A stretch of 64,000 bases of DNA from Coleophoma eucalyptorum (Eukaryota > Ascomycota > Leotiomycetes > Helotiales > Dermateaceae): the NCBI GenBank assembly GCA_026120035.1, contig JALRME010000025.1, forward strand, positions 372,001 to 436,000, in the 5' to 3' direction. The stretch's first letter is position 1; each line of letters starts with the position of its first letter. Under the pieces are notes generated by a model, which was not told where the DNA came from, made no database searches, and saw only the letters and a list, made by a program, of their open reading frames with translations. Position numbers and translations under genes: made by a program. Below are positions 24,645 through 35,577 of the stretch, in pieces.

Positions 24645-25806
24645 TAGCGATATGGGTTGGATGATACAGCGACTTCTTGTCGTAGAAAGCAGTCGTGAGC
24701 CGAATTCGAGTGCGAACAGCCTTAAGTGGCATTTCTCACCTCAATAATGTCAACAAGGGAACCAAATTTCAGGAGCAAAAAGACAGGCAATCATAAATGC
24801 CTACAGGCGCAGGAAACAGGCCTTCTTTCTGTATGCTCAGCTCCATGGGGGAAATGCATGGCTGTGCCACCCTTGTAACGGGCGCTGCCTATATACCACA
24901 TTGTCATTGGGAGGGAAGATCGATAGGCGAAGGTTTGCGGCTTCAAGTTGCATGGTTCTTGAAGTCTCATGCATGCACGTCACAATGTCTGGAGATATCA
25001 CCGAAGTCATAGAGGACTTCTAAATTGCCCGGGCTTCAACCGCCTGCAGGGGCAAAATCTGCGGGGGCCAGGGGTTGTTATTCGATAGCCCGATGCGCCC
25101 AACGCTTATTGGCATCAAGGTTAGGTAGCATAACCTGTAAGCAAAACACGGTATGTATCTATTCCGCAAGGTTGCTATTGAAGTAGTGTATTGTGTGGTA
25201 TTTCTGGTAAATTTCGACACACTTTGTCACCTGATAACCCTAAAGCATTATGCGACATAACATGTCTGGTTGAATTGGTACAGCTGATGAGAACGGCAAG
25301 CAGTTGCTCGAGGGGGATTGTTAGAGAAAGGGTATTTTGTTTTGACACTTTATTGGTCCATGGCTTTCATTGATGCTTTCATTAATGCTTTCAACCCGCA
25401 CCTCAATGTGGCTGCTCTAGTAGAATCACGTTACCCATGGGTCCATCTTATCCCTTTTGGGACTTCACCGGAGGACATCCGGACATGTGCATCTCTGCCC
25501 TGCTCCATCAATAGATTCGTGTCGTTACTTATACTTATTGTTTTGACAAGAATAGATAAGAATTGTAATCCTGCTATAGCAATGCGGTTAGATGTCACCT
25601 TACTCTATCAACCGTGCTGTTGGTCGACGTCTTGCAAAAGATTTTCTGGTCTGAACTTATACACGCTTGTTTTACTAGACATATAAATGTCTTAAATTAG
25701 GAAACCTGCTTAATACGTTACATCTGAGCATAAGTCACATTCACTGTCTTGTTCAATTCTTAGGATACTTTTGGAAAAGCCTCGTCTTCACCCCCGTTCC
25801 TCCAAT
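24645..25806. other. Intergenic DNA
   Basis: About 1.2 kb without a supportable gene, containing the promoter of the membrane protein and the 3' end of the HAD hydrolase. A 122-codon plus-strand frame at 25318-25686 was looked at and not recognised. Confidence 0.45.
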
Positions 25807-26592
25807 TTACCTCCGCCGACCCTCAAATGCCTTTTCTACGGCCATCGCAAACTCACCCAGAGTCTTGTATGTTGCCCCGAATTCCACCCTCCCTTTTCCA
25901 ATCAGACTGTCGACGTTGCCATTCATGATTGCTCTCTTTCCTCTTCGTTCTATATATACACCTGGTCTAAGTCCGATCTTTTTGGCCGGAACATGATCAT
26001 GTAACAAGCTGTGTGCGACGTGTAGGATTCTATTCTTCTCTACACGGAAATCCTTCTCCACATGCTCGATCAAGTATTCGAAATTTGCGAGGTCAGGTTT
26101 ATAGCTGCCGATTTCTTCTGCAATATATAGCGCACTGAACTTGACACCGTAAAGAGGGCCCCTTAGGGTACCCGCGAGGGATTCCTCGTCCACATTAGAC
26201 AACGCGACCAGCTTGTAATGCCTTCCTAGAATCTGCATAGCCTCAACCGTGTCTTTAAATGCGGGCCACTTTTCAATACAAGTACTGAATGATTGCGCTT
26301 TATCCTGATCAGCCGGCAGTTCCAGGCGTTCGGCGATAAGATTGTAGATTTCCCGTAGGATATTTTGATACGACATGTTAGGGAAGGATTTTTGCAGCAT
26401 TCTTTCCATATCATGGTACATGGAAAGAAGATCATTGCGCAAACCTTCGCCTGAAGTCGCGCCGATAGATCTCTCTACTTCCGAAGCTCCTAAGAGCTCT
26501 AGCAGTTCATCGTAAATTCCTTTTTCCCAATTGATCAACGTGCCATAGATATCAAAGCTGAGTACATCGTATTGGGTCAAGTCGAGAGGCAT
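25807..26592 (-). CDS. HAD-superfamily hydrolase, haloacid dehalogenase type II-like
   Basis: A single-exon 261-residue member of the haloacid dehalogenase superfamily, subgroup resembling 2-haloacid dehalogenases. Motif I is SFDIYGTLINW with nucleophile Asp14; motif II is VALSNVDEE; motif III is the Lys in IGSYKPDLANFEYL; the following HVAHSLLHDHVPAKKIGLRPGVYI matches the usual end of the fold. Family members cleave C-halogen or phosphate bonds through an aspartyl-enzyme intermediate; which of these applies here is not visible. Length fits the family, and no break is seen. It starts 858 bp from the divergent MFS gene at 27451, suggesting co-expression with an organic acid importer. Confidence 0.88.
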   Translation of the reverse strand: MPLDLTQYDVLSFDIYGTLINWEKGIYDELLELLGASEVERSIGATSGEGLRNDLLSMYHDMERMLQKSFPNMSYQNILREIYNLIAERLELPADQDKAQSFSTCIEKWPAFKDTVEAMQILGRHYKLVALSNVDEESLAGTLRGPLYGVKFSALYIAEEIGSYKPDLANFEYLIEHVEKDFRVEKNRILHVAHSLLHDHVPAKKIGLRPGVYIERRGKRAIMNGNVDSLIGKGRVEFGATYKTLGEFAMAVEKAFEGRRR

Positions 26593-27450
26593 CTTGAGTA
26601 TGATAGAGGGATGTTTTAAGATTCACCGGCTTGTGGGTGCAAGAAAGGTCGGGTTGTGTAAATAGTGTTCGGTCGTCTGCGAAGACTCGTCATCTCGATA
26701 TTTTTATGTTCTCGCACCAATCTCAAAGCCAACATCACGTGAAATGGCAAGCTAGCCGTTAGAAGTTTTTGTATTACATATTGGTCTTCTTTTGGTCAAT
26801 ACTGTATTCTCATAAGGTTTCTTCACTTTCCCCCAGAGAATTCGCCTTCCAAAGCAATTTTGACACAGTTATTCATTCACGATAGCTAATGCCCTCACGT
26901 GATCTTGGTCAACACTAGCAGACAAGGACAGGTACCGAGAAAGCCACAATTTCGGGCCAAGATGACTTCTCGGTGAGCTTATTTAAAATAATATTACTTA
27001 TAGTATACTAGCCGAGACCGTTGCTTTCCAAATCTGAAATTCAGCATATAATGGCCAGACAAGCGCTAGCATCTTGCCCCTGGCCACTTATGGGAAGTGT
27101 TGAGTGGTTCCCACCAAAGATTCTATGGCAGCATATCTCCAACTTAAGCTTGCCGTTGTCGCTAGCTTTCACGAGAGAACAATAGTGATATTTTGCATTT
27201 GAATAATTCGTTTACACACTATGCAAGCAGATAATTGGTACACCGGGAATCTCTTCAAAATTTCACGAACCCGGCATTCTATCGGCACCCAAGCACGCAA
27301 TGAGCCTCAAGAAATGTGCAATTCTCAAAAGTGGGTATACCAACTGCCCATCTTGAGCCTCGCCCAAGTCGAAGCTATATAAATTCTGTGAATGTTCTAT
27401 GCATCAACCACATTTGATCACTTGCATTTTTGGCTCCACACAGGTTCACG
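26593..27450. promoter_or_regulatory. Divergent promoter region, HAD hydrolase / MFS permease
   Basis: An 858-bp spacer between two start codons pointing apart. TATATAAA occurs at 27376-27383 for the MFS gene. No coding feature was seen in it. Confidence 0.5.
27376..27383 (+). promoter_or_regulatory. TATA box of the MFS permease at 27451
   Basis: TATATAAA lies 68-75 bp upstream of the start codon chosen for the permease, supporting that start. Confidence 0.5.
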
Positions 27451-29139
27451 ATGAGCTCGTATTCCATAGAGAAAAGTCCTCCTGCCGAGACATTCGACGA
27501 TGGGTTGACAAACCGAGCTGGGGAGCATATGAAGTCACCAGCGGTCAAGTTTGACATAGCACCTTCCGAGACTTCTACAGACGGTCAGAAGACGCGCCAG
27601 AATTGGTACCAGTACTTTTCCCCAGACGACACTCCCGCAGAACGTCGTCTGATCTTGAAGCTCGATGGCCTTATCATGGTTTTTGTGTTCCTGGCCTACT
27701 GGTCTAAGGTGTTGGATTCTTCAGCGACGAGTACGGCATATGTTAGTGGAATGAAAGAAGATTTATCTCTGTACGGAAATCAGCTGAATTACTTAAATAC
27801 TGTGTATATGTGAGTAGACACCTAGCAGAAAGATAGGACTTCAGCTGATATCGATAGGGTTGGATTCATAGTCATGCAGGTTCCACTCACAGTTTGGGTA
27901 AGCAGCTCATGTTCAGTTGGGAGCGCCTAGATTTACATTTTTTAGATGACACGCCTGCCTGTGAACTATTTTCTTCCCGCTGCCGATCTTCTATGGGGTG
28001 TTTTCACCTTGGTTCAGTACAAGGCAACTTCTGTCAATCAGCTCTACGCATTCCGATTCTTCATTGGAGCATTAGGTGGTTTCTTCTTTCCAGCTGTCCA
28101 GTGGTATCTCGGCTGTTGGTATAAGCGATCGGAGCTCAACCGACGCGGTGCCTTGTTCTTCATTGCTAGTCAAGTCGGTAGCATGAGTTCTGGCTACATT
28201 CAGGCTGGTGCCTACTCTACCTTAGATGGAGTGCACGGTATTCAGGGATGGAGATGGCTGTACATCATTTGTAAGTTTCATCCCAGCTCACGGCGTGGAT
28301 GACGTCTAATTTGACAGGCTTCTCTTGCACTATTCCAATTGCTGCGATTGGCTTCACGTTTCTTCCCGGGACACCAGATCATCCTTCTGGCCGGTTCCTT
28401 ACCAGTTCAGAGATTGAGCTTGCCCAAGCTCGCATGGCCTCTGAGAAACGCCAAGCATCCCGGCCATTGAATCTTCCAGTCATCAAGCAAATCCTTCGCG
28501 GTTGGCACTTTTGGATCCTTGTGATATTCGCGTTCTTCTTCTCTCAAGCCGATGGTGTATCCTCGAATAGTGGCTTGTCATTGTGGCTGAAAGCAAGAGG
28601 CAACTCTGTAGAGTCAATCAACACTATCACCACAGTCTCCCCAGCCGTGACGATTGTGACGTCGATCATCTGGGGTGTTATTGCGGACGCATATGATGCA
28701 AAGGTGGCTCTAATAGCTGTTACAGCAGGCCTGAACATCTTCGCCAGTGTCATCCTTGCAATCTGGGACGTGCCAGATGGGCTGAAATACTTTGCATTCT
28801 TCTTGAGTGGAACTGCCGACGCCATTGCAGCAATCATCTATGCGTGGGCCAACGAGATTTGCGCTGGAGATGCCGAGGAGAGAGCAGTTGTGATTAGCAG
28901 TATGAACACCATTGGAAATACGTTTGGTGCTTGGCTCCCATTATTGTAAGCTCAGCTTTTCCCGATGCGAAATATGTGCTAATTGGCGTTACAGTGTGTG
29001 GAAAACCGTCGATGCGCCACGTTACTTGATTGGCTACAACTGGACCATTGCTCTTGACGTGTGCATGCTGGGAATGTTGTTTGTTCTCCGTCATTTCTGG
29101 AATCGGGAGAAGAGCCAAGCTCGATTGTCTCAGAGTTAA
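27451..29139 (+). CDS. MFS permease, anion:cation symporter (Dal5/pantothenate-like)
   Basis: A 498-residue MFS transporter of the fungal organic-anion/vitamin group. Five exons join in frame: 27451-27809, 27858-27897, 27946-28270, 28318-28945 and 28995-29139; exon 2 has only 40 nt. The cytoplasmic N-terminus of about 70 residues leads into RRLILKLDGLIMVFVFLAYW (TM1) and the signature VSGMKEDLSLYGNQLNYLNTVY. TM regions continue through YFLPAADLLWGVFTLVQY, FRFFIGALGGFFFPAVQWYLG and the C-terminal half from HFWILVIFAFFF onwards. The C-terminus is short (NREKSQARLSQS). It shares the same general family as the permeases at 11606 and 58293 but is clearly divergent in sequence. The divergent partner is the HAD hydrolase, so uptake of a halogenated or phosphorylated acid is one possible role (inference). 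Confidence 0.92.
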
Positions 29140-29370
29140 AAGTTTTGAAAGATTGTACTGCGATAAACGTAACTTATATTTGGATTACCAGACGGAGACA
29201 TTCTTATGGCTATACGACGACTGGTCAGTGAATTCGTTGGGTAAGTTGCACAATAATATAATCAGACAGGGAATCGAGTTTTTATGAGTAATTTAATGTA
29301 AACAGCATTTTTTCATCCACCTTAAACATCGCTTGGCGCTTTTGCTCTAATTTCTCTATGCAATCACTAA

Positions 29371-31385
29371 TTATCTTCTGATATAATACCCATTCACATC
29401 CACAGACTTATCCTTCATTCTGTCAACCGGCATCCTTACACCAAGCATGTGAGCGGGAACCTTGTCAATATGCTTCTGTACCGCCAGTCTCTTTGAAGCA
29501 TATTCCTGCTTCAGCCTCTCTAACCCATTTACCTTAGGCCTCGGCTCCGCAGCCTTTTCCTCCTCCTTTTGGAACACCACTTCGGGATACCAGGATGGAT
29601 GATCTAGAGTAGTCCGCGTCCATTCAATGTCGCTCATCTCGTTGGCGATTGCTGTTTCAAAGGCGATCTCTTCACCCTCATCCATGTCTTCTGCTAGCAT
29701 ACTTTCGAGTTCTTGATCCCAAGGTCTAATACAGCCGAATACCTCGACCCTGACTTCCGTTCCGTCAACGGGCTGGTAATGGTCATCAACTAGGATCTGT
29801 ATTTCAACATGTTTCTTTGTTGCAGCAGACATCGTAACTCGTTCAAGCTTATCGATTCCGATGGGAAATACTACGATGATGGCTTGGTGCCATCGCCTGT
29901 GCTTGTGGGTACGACCACCTGAATCAGATCGCCTCGAAGGGAGAGAACACCAGCCAAAGTAGTATCCACAAAGCTGGTGCATTACGCCGTCAGCAACACG
30001 ATCAAGCCTGGTTGGTGGTATAATGTGCCAGTCTATTGGCTCCTCGCGAGGAACATTACAATAAGCTATAAAACGTATGGGGTATGGTTCCTTTGGCCCA
30101 TGTTCATAATCATCGTCAATCTTGGCCGCCTGACTGAAAGGTGCCTCTCGGTGTTGATTGTATCTCTGGTTGAAAGCTTCAATCTGCTGCTCGACCTTCT
30201 CAGCGGCTCCGCTGGCTCCGTAGGCGACCTTGGTTGCCTGTCGAGCCTTTGTAACATGAGAATGTATGGACGGTTTGGTCCGGTTTTTCGCTGCAGATTT
30301 CGCTGCAGATTTTACAGGTAAAACTGCTGCAGCAACCAATGCACTTCTTGCTTGCCAGCTTAATGCCATAGCTCCAACCTCGAAGGGCAATGTGGCCCAG
30401 TGTGCTCCGCTTACACCACCCATATTTGGAGATACCGAGAGGATACGAAAGGTAGGACTGATACAAGCCGAGTCTTCATTATCTCCGGCCGATAGAGCAA
30501 TTTGGAAGTAGCCATCTCCTGACTCCGTGGGTATGCGAATTACGACCGTTTCTCGAAGGATATGCTTCGACCGATACCCCCTTCTTGTTCTCCTCTCGAA
30601 CTCAGAAATATCTCTCTGCCATGCGCGTTCCTCATTGGGATCAACCTGTTCAACTTTCACGCTTGTTTTGGGAGTCACATTCAATAAGTCGGTCGTCTGC
30701 TGCCGGAAGGTAGCTTTGTTCTTAGCTGTTGCTGACCAGTTCTTGGCCTTCAGCCAGTACGTTCGATCTGGAGGTAATGGAACGTCGGAAAATACCGATA
30801 TAGCGACATGGGTATTTATTCCTTGGTAGAAAACCAAGCCATGGGAGTGTCGCAATATTGAATAATGCTCTGTACTTTCAGCAGGATGATGGATCATACC
30901 ACCTGCGTAGTGGCGAGCCTCACGATAACCTTTTTTTAAGGACGAAGTAGTCGAGTTTTTCCTAGCAGTAGTGCTATTCGAGCGAGAGCTGCCTCTAGAA
31001 GAGTCCTCGGATGAATAGTCGTCTACAACATCACCCGGCGGATATGCATAGTCATCCGGTTCGCTAGTTCGCGTTGGATATTGACTACCGGCATAGTCCT
31101 CATGCGGCCGTCTTTCAAGTTGTCGTTGGAGATCAGCAAACTAAAGTTCTTGGATCAGGATTTATTCGAATCATAACATTCGTTTCTGCCCACCTGCGCT
31201 TCTCCATGATCAATTTCAAGTTTCTCGGTGACAGGGTCCTTCCGCCTCGGCGCGGCCCTAACAACCAGCGGGGCGGCATGTTCAAATTCTCTCTTGTCCC
31301 TCTTGCCATGCGGAGAAAGATCCGGGCGCGGATCTTCTTCGGAATCTCGACTATAATTCTCGTCGTAGACGTGATCTCGAGGCAT
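29371..31385 (-). CDS. Conserved-looking fungal protein of unknown function, 653 aa
   Basis: Two exons, 31385-31194 and 31140-29371, join in phase 0 through an intron ending AACTTTAG. The start at 31385 was chosen because its context (CCACCATGCC) is good and it opens the frame. The N-terminal 120 residues are charged and Ser/Asp-rich, probably disordered (runs of Arg/Asp/Glu with Tyr). The middle has a beta-rich region with RETVVIRIPTESGDGYFQIAL, then a small Ala-rich hydrophobic stretch GAMALSWQARSALVAAAVLP that could be an amphipathic or membrane-touching helix, and a Lys/Arg/Ala-rich coiled region. The C-terminal part is mixed alpha/beta with an acidic stretch (MLAEDMDEGEE) and an RLKQEYASKRL helix. 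No catalytic motif was recognised. The related fungal genes I recall have no established role. Confidence 0.75.
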
Positions 31386-32900
31386 GGTGGAAATGTTCTT
31401 GGAATGGAACAATTAAAGCACAGGTGCAGTCGCCGCCTTCTTAACACTTAGAAAATGGCCTCGAGAGGTACACTCACCGGGCCCAAAGAAAAAGCAAAAC
31501 AAAGTCCAACGGCCTGTCGCATGCAAGATGATCGCATGATCCGATGCGGCGCAGTGCAATTCGTTGATAAGTTATCCATGGTGTTTCAATCGCGGGCTGA
31601 TAAGGTCGACGTCATACCCGCTCAATGGGCCAAAACTCAAAACAGGATATAAAATTGAAGCCTCAGGCAGACATAGTATATGCATAAGGAGTTCTTGCAC
31701 TTACTTCAACTCTGAGTATAGAGATGCCTATTTCACACCGTTTGAAAGTATCGGAATCTTTTCAGAAACGTTCGGCTTTCCAAAGAGGAAAAATTTGAAC
31801 CTTGTGCTTTCTCGCTCGATTTTGAATATGTGTTCCTGAGACGTTATGAGTACCTTGATCTTTTACACTGAAGGCTCTAAAATTTTGTCAATTCTATTCG
31901 TCAGAATCCATCAAATCATTTATTTTGTTCGAGAAATAAGAAGGCGCAGTCATACATTGCAAAATAGCCTATATTTTTACAACCATCATTGGCTCGAGTC
32001 TTCATCCTGCCCATAGTAAGCCGACACGTTACACCACTTGGGCTTATCTTTGTGCATCATTAAAAACTACGTAGGTGGTAATATGTCATGAGACCCAGTG
32101 CCACCTTGTTATGTAGCCCAAAACCTACCCTATAGGGGTCTCCCAGTCTGAATATGCTTTACTGTCGTCTTTTGTGCCTTCGCATATACTTCTTATTGCT
32201 TTACGTATGCCTCTCTAGCATAGCTACTACCTGTTCTGAATTACATCTGACAGGTTCTCGTATTATCGGCATCAAAAAACAGTCATTCTTTAACGTCAAG
32301 CTAGGATTCGATCGTGTCTGCCTCCCATGATATCTGTCTTGGGGTCTCGCCTGATCTTGGCGCGACCTAAGCTTCTCTTCTCGGCCCGGTCCGAGCTACC
32401 TCCCCACTCTCTTTTAACGTTTTCTATTCGGGTCAGGAGCCAGGAGATAGACTTGATGAAATTAGCCTATCGTTAAGTTATGCCTTCGTAGGAATTTTTG
32501 TTCGTCCTGTCCCTCGCCGATTCTTGCCGACTGCAATCACTATCGTATCGTGATTTTGATCGATTCATGGGTACCATAAACTCTGGTGCTTCTAAACGCG
32601 GGTAGGTGATTGTGTACTGATTTAGATTTCCTTTAGAATAGCATATCGGAGAATGACCGAGTATTAAGGAGCAATTGTGTAAACAGACAACCTCTTTACA
32701 TGATTCCTCCCGAACATATTTATAATAAACGTAATATGAGGCTGAGGCAGAGTTATCTTGATCAGGTTTTTATTCGCCACATATGTATTTGAAGAGTCAA
32801 GGATGAGAGTTCGCATAGATTTTTAAAATTTTGTCACATAAAATACTATATGTAGCTTTAAACAGGCGTACTAAAAGCTCCTCACTTATTTTGCAGTTCT
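31386..32900. other. AT-rich intergenic DNA
   Basis: About 1.5 kb separating two same-strand genes. No gene, RNA or repeat of note was found. Open frames at 31455-31652 and 31564-31839 lack any supporting feature. Confidence 0.45.
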
Positions 32901-34370
32901 CTAGCTATTTTGCTCTACATCAGTTTGACTTGATAAGCCACTCTTCTGGCCCTTCTCGTTCCCCATTCGACGACTCTTTTCCATCTTCCTTCTCTGATTG
33001 GACACTTTCTTTCTAAGACGGGCCGTGTAGTAGGCCCTTTGCCAAAATTTCTTGTGCATCTTATTCCTGAAACAATCATCTTCATATCGAAGACTAGAAG
33101 GGAAATATGTCTGTACCATTGCTAGGCCGGCAGTAGGAACCCACTTTTCAAGCTCCATCAAGGCGCCCTGTACGTTTGCAATTCCATTCTTGTCGACCGT
33201 CAAAGGCTTCAACCAAGCTGGCATGCTATGATTCAAGTCCAAGGTATTTAAATCCTGCAGCACCTGCCCTCCTTCGCCTTTCATTGGCGAGTCGAGGCTC
33301 TGCATCCATTTGAAGTACTCGGAAACATCGGCCATAGCATCGTTAAGATCCACCTTTGAATCAGTATCGTCTATAAACGGTTGGCGTTTTCCAATAATTG
33401 TCGGCATAGGCGAGAACTTTTTGAGATGAAAGTTCGCAGTGCTTGGGTGCCGTGCTGTTCCAGCAGCATAGATGTTTTGGACCATTCCGATGCCTCCTAT
33501 TCCAACGAGATACCAGGCATGCTCTTTGAGACCGGATACGCTAATGAGGAGGCATGTCCATAATAGAGCTAGTATTAGTGATATAACCGGAGTTTCTGGA
33601 CGAGGGGTTGAGGTTCCTGTGGCAAGCGTCTCAAAATCCCAGGAACCCTTGTGACCAAGGAATACCATGATGTGAAGGTGTCCATTTCCACGGGTCAGAC
33701 AGGTAATTTTATCTGATTCCAGGACGCGGCCCGCCCATTTTTCCTCTTTCCATTGCGGCAAGGCGGTCGTGAGTAGCGCCAGGAAATTTCCACAAAGTAC
33801 AACTAGCATAACCCCCCAGTTGCCGTTTATAACCCATGGTGGAATGGAAATCCCAATTTGAGTTCCGATAGTTACCCATCCTAAACACCATGCGAGATCA
33901 AGTTTTGGTTTCGAAGGGGCCCCTAACTCAAATATGTCAATCCTCAAAGACTCTGCTCGGCCCTTTGGGGAAGTGCTAGGGAGTTGGCCATAGAGCGGAT
34001 CTGTCGCATCAACCTCATGGCTAGCCTCGTGGTCCCGGAGCAGCCTACCAAGTGCCCAAGACTGGTTCACTCTGCTGAACGCATTTGCACAGTTCACAAG
34101 AATCGAGAAACCATCGGCTGGCGGCATCAAGCTCTTCTCCCCAACAGCAGATAAAAGATTTGTGAATCCATAGGCTACCCACCCAAAAGAAAATGCGACC
34201 GGCGCGACCCCAATGCTTATGTTGTTCTTTCCAAATGGCCTAATGGTATATCCAACGAGTTGTGCGATGGCTTTCTGGACAATATCACCGCCAACAAGCA
34301 GTAGTAGGCTCAGAATATCTCCGGGATTGCTCCACTGGCCTTGAAGCTCACCAGCTGCGTTATCAGGCAT
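32901..34370 (-). CDS. Unknown fungal membrane protein, 489 aa
   Basis: A single uninterrupted frame. Hydrophobic helices occur at ILSLLLLVGGDIVQKAIAQL, VAPVAFSFGWVAYGFTNLL, WCLGWVTIGTQIGISIPPWV, WGVMLVVLCGNFLALLTTAL, VISLILALLWTCLLISVSGL and WYLVGIGGIGMVQNIYAA, so five to six membrane segments are likely. The C-terminal 150 residues are hydrophilic and end in a strongly basic coiled stretch (RLRKKVSNQRRKMEKSRRM). This layout recurs in uncharacterised ascomycete proteins found in accessory regions; no function is known to me. No signal peptide is evident, and the first helix begins at about residue 18. Confidence 0.8.
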   Translation of the reverse strand: MPDNAAGELQGQWSNPGDILSLLLLVGGDIVQKAIAQLVGYTIRPFGKNNISIGVAPVAFSFGWVAYGFTNLLSAVGEKSLMPPADGFSILVNCANAFSRVNQSWALGRLLRDHEASHEVDATDPLYGQLPSTSPKGRAESLRIDIFELGAPSKPKLDLAWCLGWVTIGTQIGISIPPWVINGNWGVMLVVLCGNFLALLTTALPQWKEEKWAGRVLESDKITCLTRGNGHLHIMVFLGHKGSWDFETLATGTSTPRPETPVISLILALLWTCLLISVSGLKEHAWYLVGIGGIGMVQNIYAAGTARHPSTANFHLKKFSPMPTIIGKRQPFIDDTDSKVDLNDAMADVSEYFKWMQSLDSPMKGEGGQVLQDLNTLDLNHSMPAWLKPLTVDKNGIANVQGALMELEKWVPTAGLAMVQTYFPSSLRYEDDCFRNKMHKKFWQRAYYTARLRKKVSNQRRKMEKSRRMGNEKGQKSGLSSQTDVEQNS

Positions 34371-35232
34371 CCTTTCTTACCTGGCAGGGCTGCAACAAAT
34401 ACCATCTATCGTGGAGAGCTTTTGACTCACAAACTTGATATCTTCGGATAAGTCAATATGATTTTGAGGGTTTGAATACACACCCCTGAAGGCTACTTTG
34501 AATAATATGGGTCTCGTAAAATGTAAAAGGTGTTGGAAGATCACAGCCATGCGTCTTCCGTGTCTTGTATACGAGAGCTTATGTCACATGATGTGTTCAT
34601 TGGGGCTAGCGCTTTGGATTGAGTTTGCAGCATTACCTGTAACTTTCAACACTTGCCTTGACTGAGATTCAACTTGCCCATAAAGCTAAGTGTCCTTAAT
34701 AGTATCGCTCTACCTCGATTTTGAAAGTAACAAATCAAATTACCTGAGATACATTTGTAATTATAATTGGTCTATTGTAGCCTGACGGGCTTGAGGCGTA
34801 ACTCATGCACTGAAATTAAGCGAGAATAAGAAATGAGAATGAGGCTATTCAGATATCTAAGGTAAGAGTCAGTATAAGCAAAATTCTGTGACTAAGGAGC
34901 ATATAGTATATAATGCATTTAGTACGGTCTATCCTGTATTAGATCTCTTGAAAAAGATATGATAATTATGTTAGAATTATGTGGTTGGGTTTAAGAGCTC
35001 AAGAGCAAGAACATCCGAGAGTCAAGGGCTTCCCGTTATATAAAACACAAGTTCACATTGCGCTAAAATTCTCTTTCTCATATTTCCCTCGGTGTATTCA
35101 GAGACTCTCAACTCTGAAATTCAGATGACGACCTATCATGTTCCAAGTCTTGTCTATATAATAGAGCACGTGAAAGTCGGGATTCTTCTAGCAGCCACTT
35201 AACACAGCTCTTGCTGCCTAGCTAAAAGCTCA

Positions 35233-35577
35233 ATGGTACAGCCCGAACTCCTCTCTGCCTTTGGTATAGACGTCAGAACTCAATTAGGAGTTGCGATACG
35301 TGAACGCCTCGACAGTATAACTAGCTTAAATAAGTAGGATTTGCAGTTGATCGTCGTACCGACAGATCTGGGGAAGAGTGGGATGGATCCAGCTCTATTG
35401 TTAAGGCAAATCCACGCCTTATTCCAAATTCTGCCAAACCCTCACGTGGCTTGGATGATCTTTGAAGACAGGGAAGCGCTAGATGATGCCGATCTCTGCG
35501 AGACTAATGCCAGCTTCCAGAATTGGGTAAAGACAGAAGTTAAGAGAAGAGACAAAGAAAGATGTTTTTGTGGTTAG
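35233..35577 (+). pseudogene. Possible broken small gene of unknown family
   Basis: The frame starting at the ATG at 35233 runs 34 codons to a TAG (35335-35337), then continues 79 more codons without a stop. The downstream part (PALLLRQIHALFQILPNPHV ... FQNWVKTEVKRRDKERCFCG) looks like a real helical protein ending in a Cys-rich turn, reminiscent of the start of some HNH-type modules. TAG could derive from CAG or TGG by a C-to-T or G-to-A change. It may be only a chance open frame, so confidence is low. Confidence 0.25.

Noticed and set aside
9634..29139. Secondary-metabolite biosynthetic gene cluster
   Set aside because: Oxidases, transporters and tailoring-type enzymes are present, but no PKS, NRPS, terpene synthase, DMATS or pathway regulator was found in the window.
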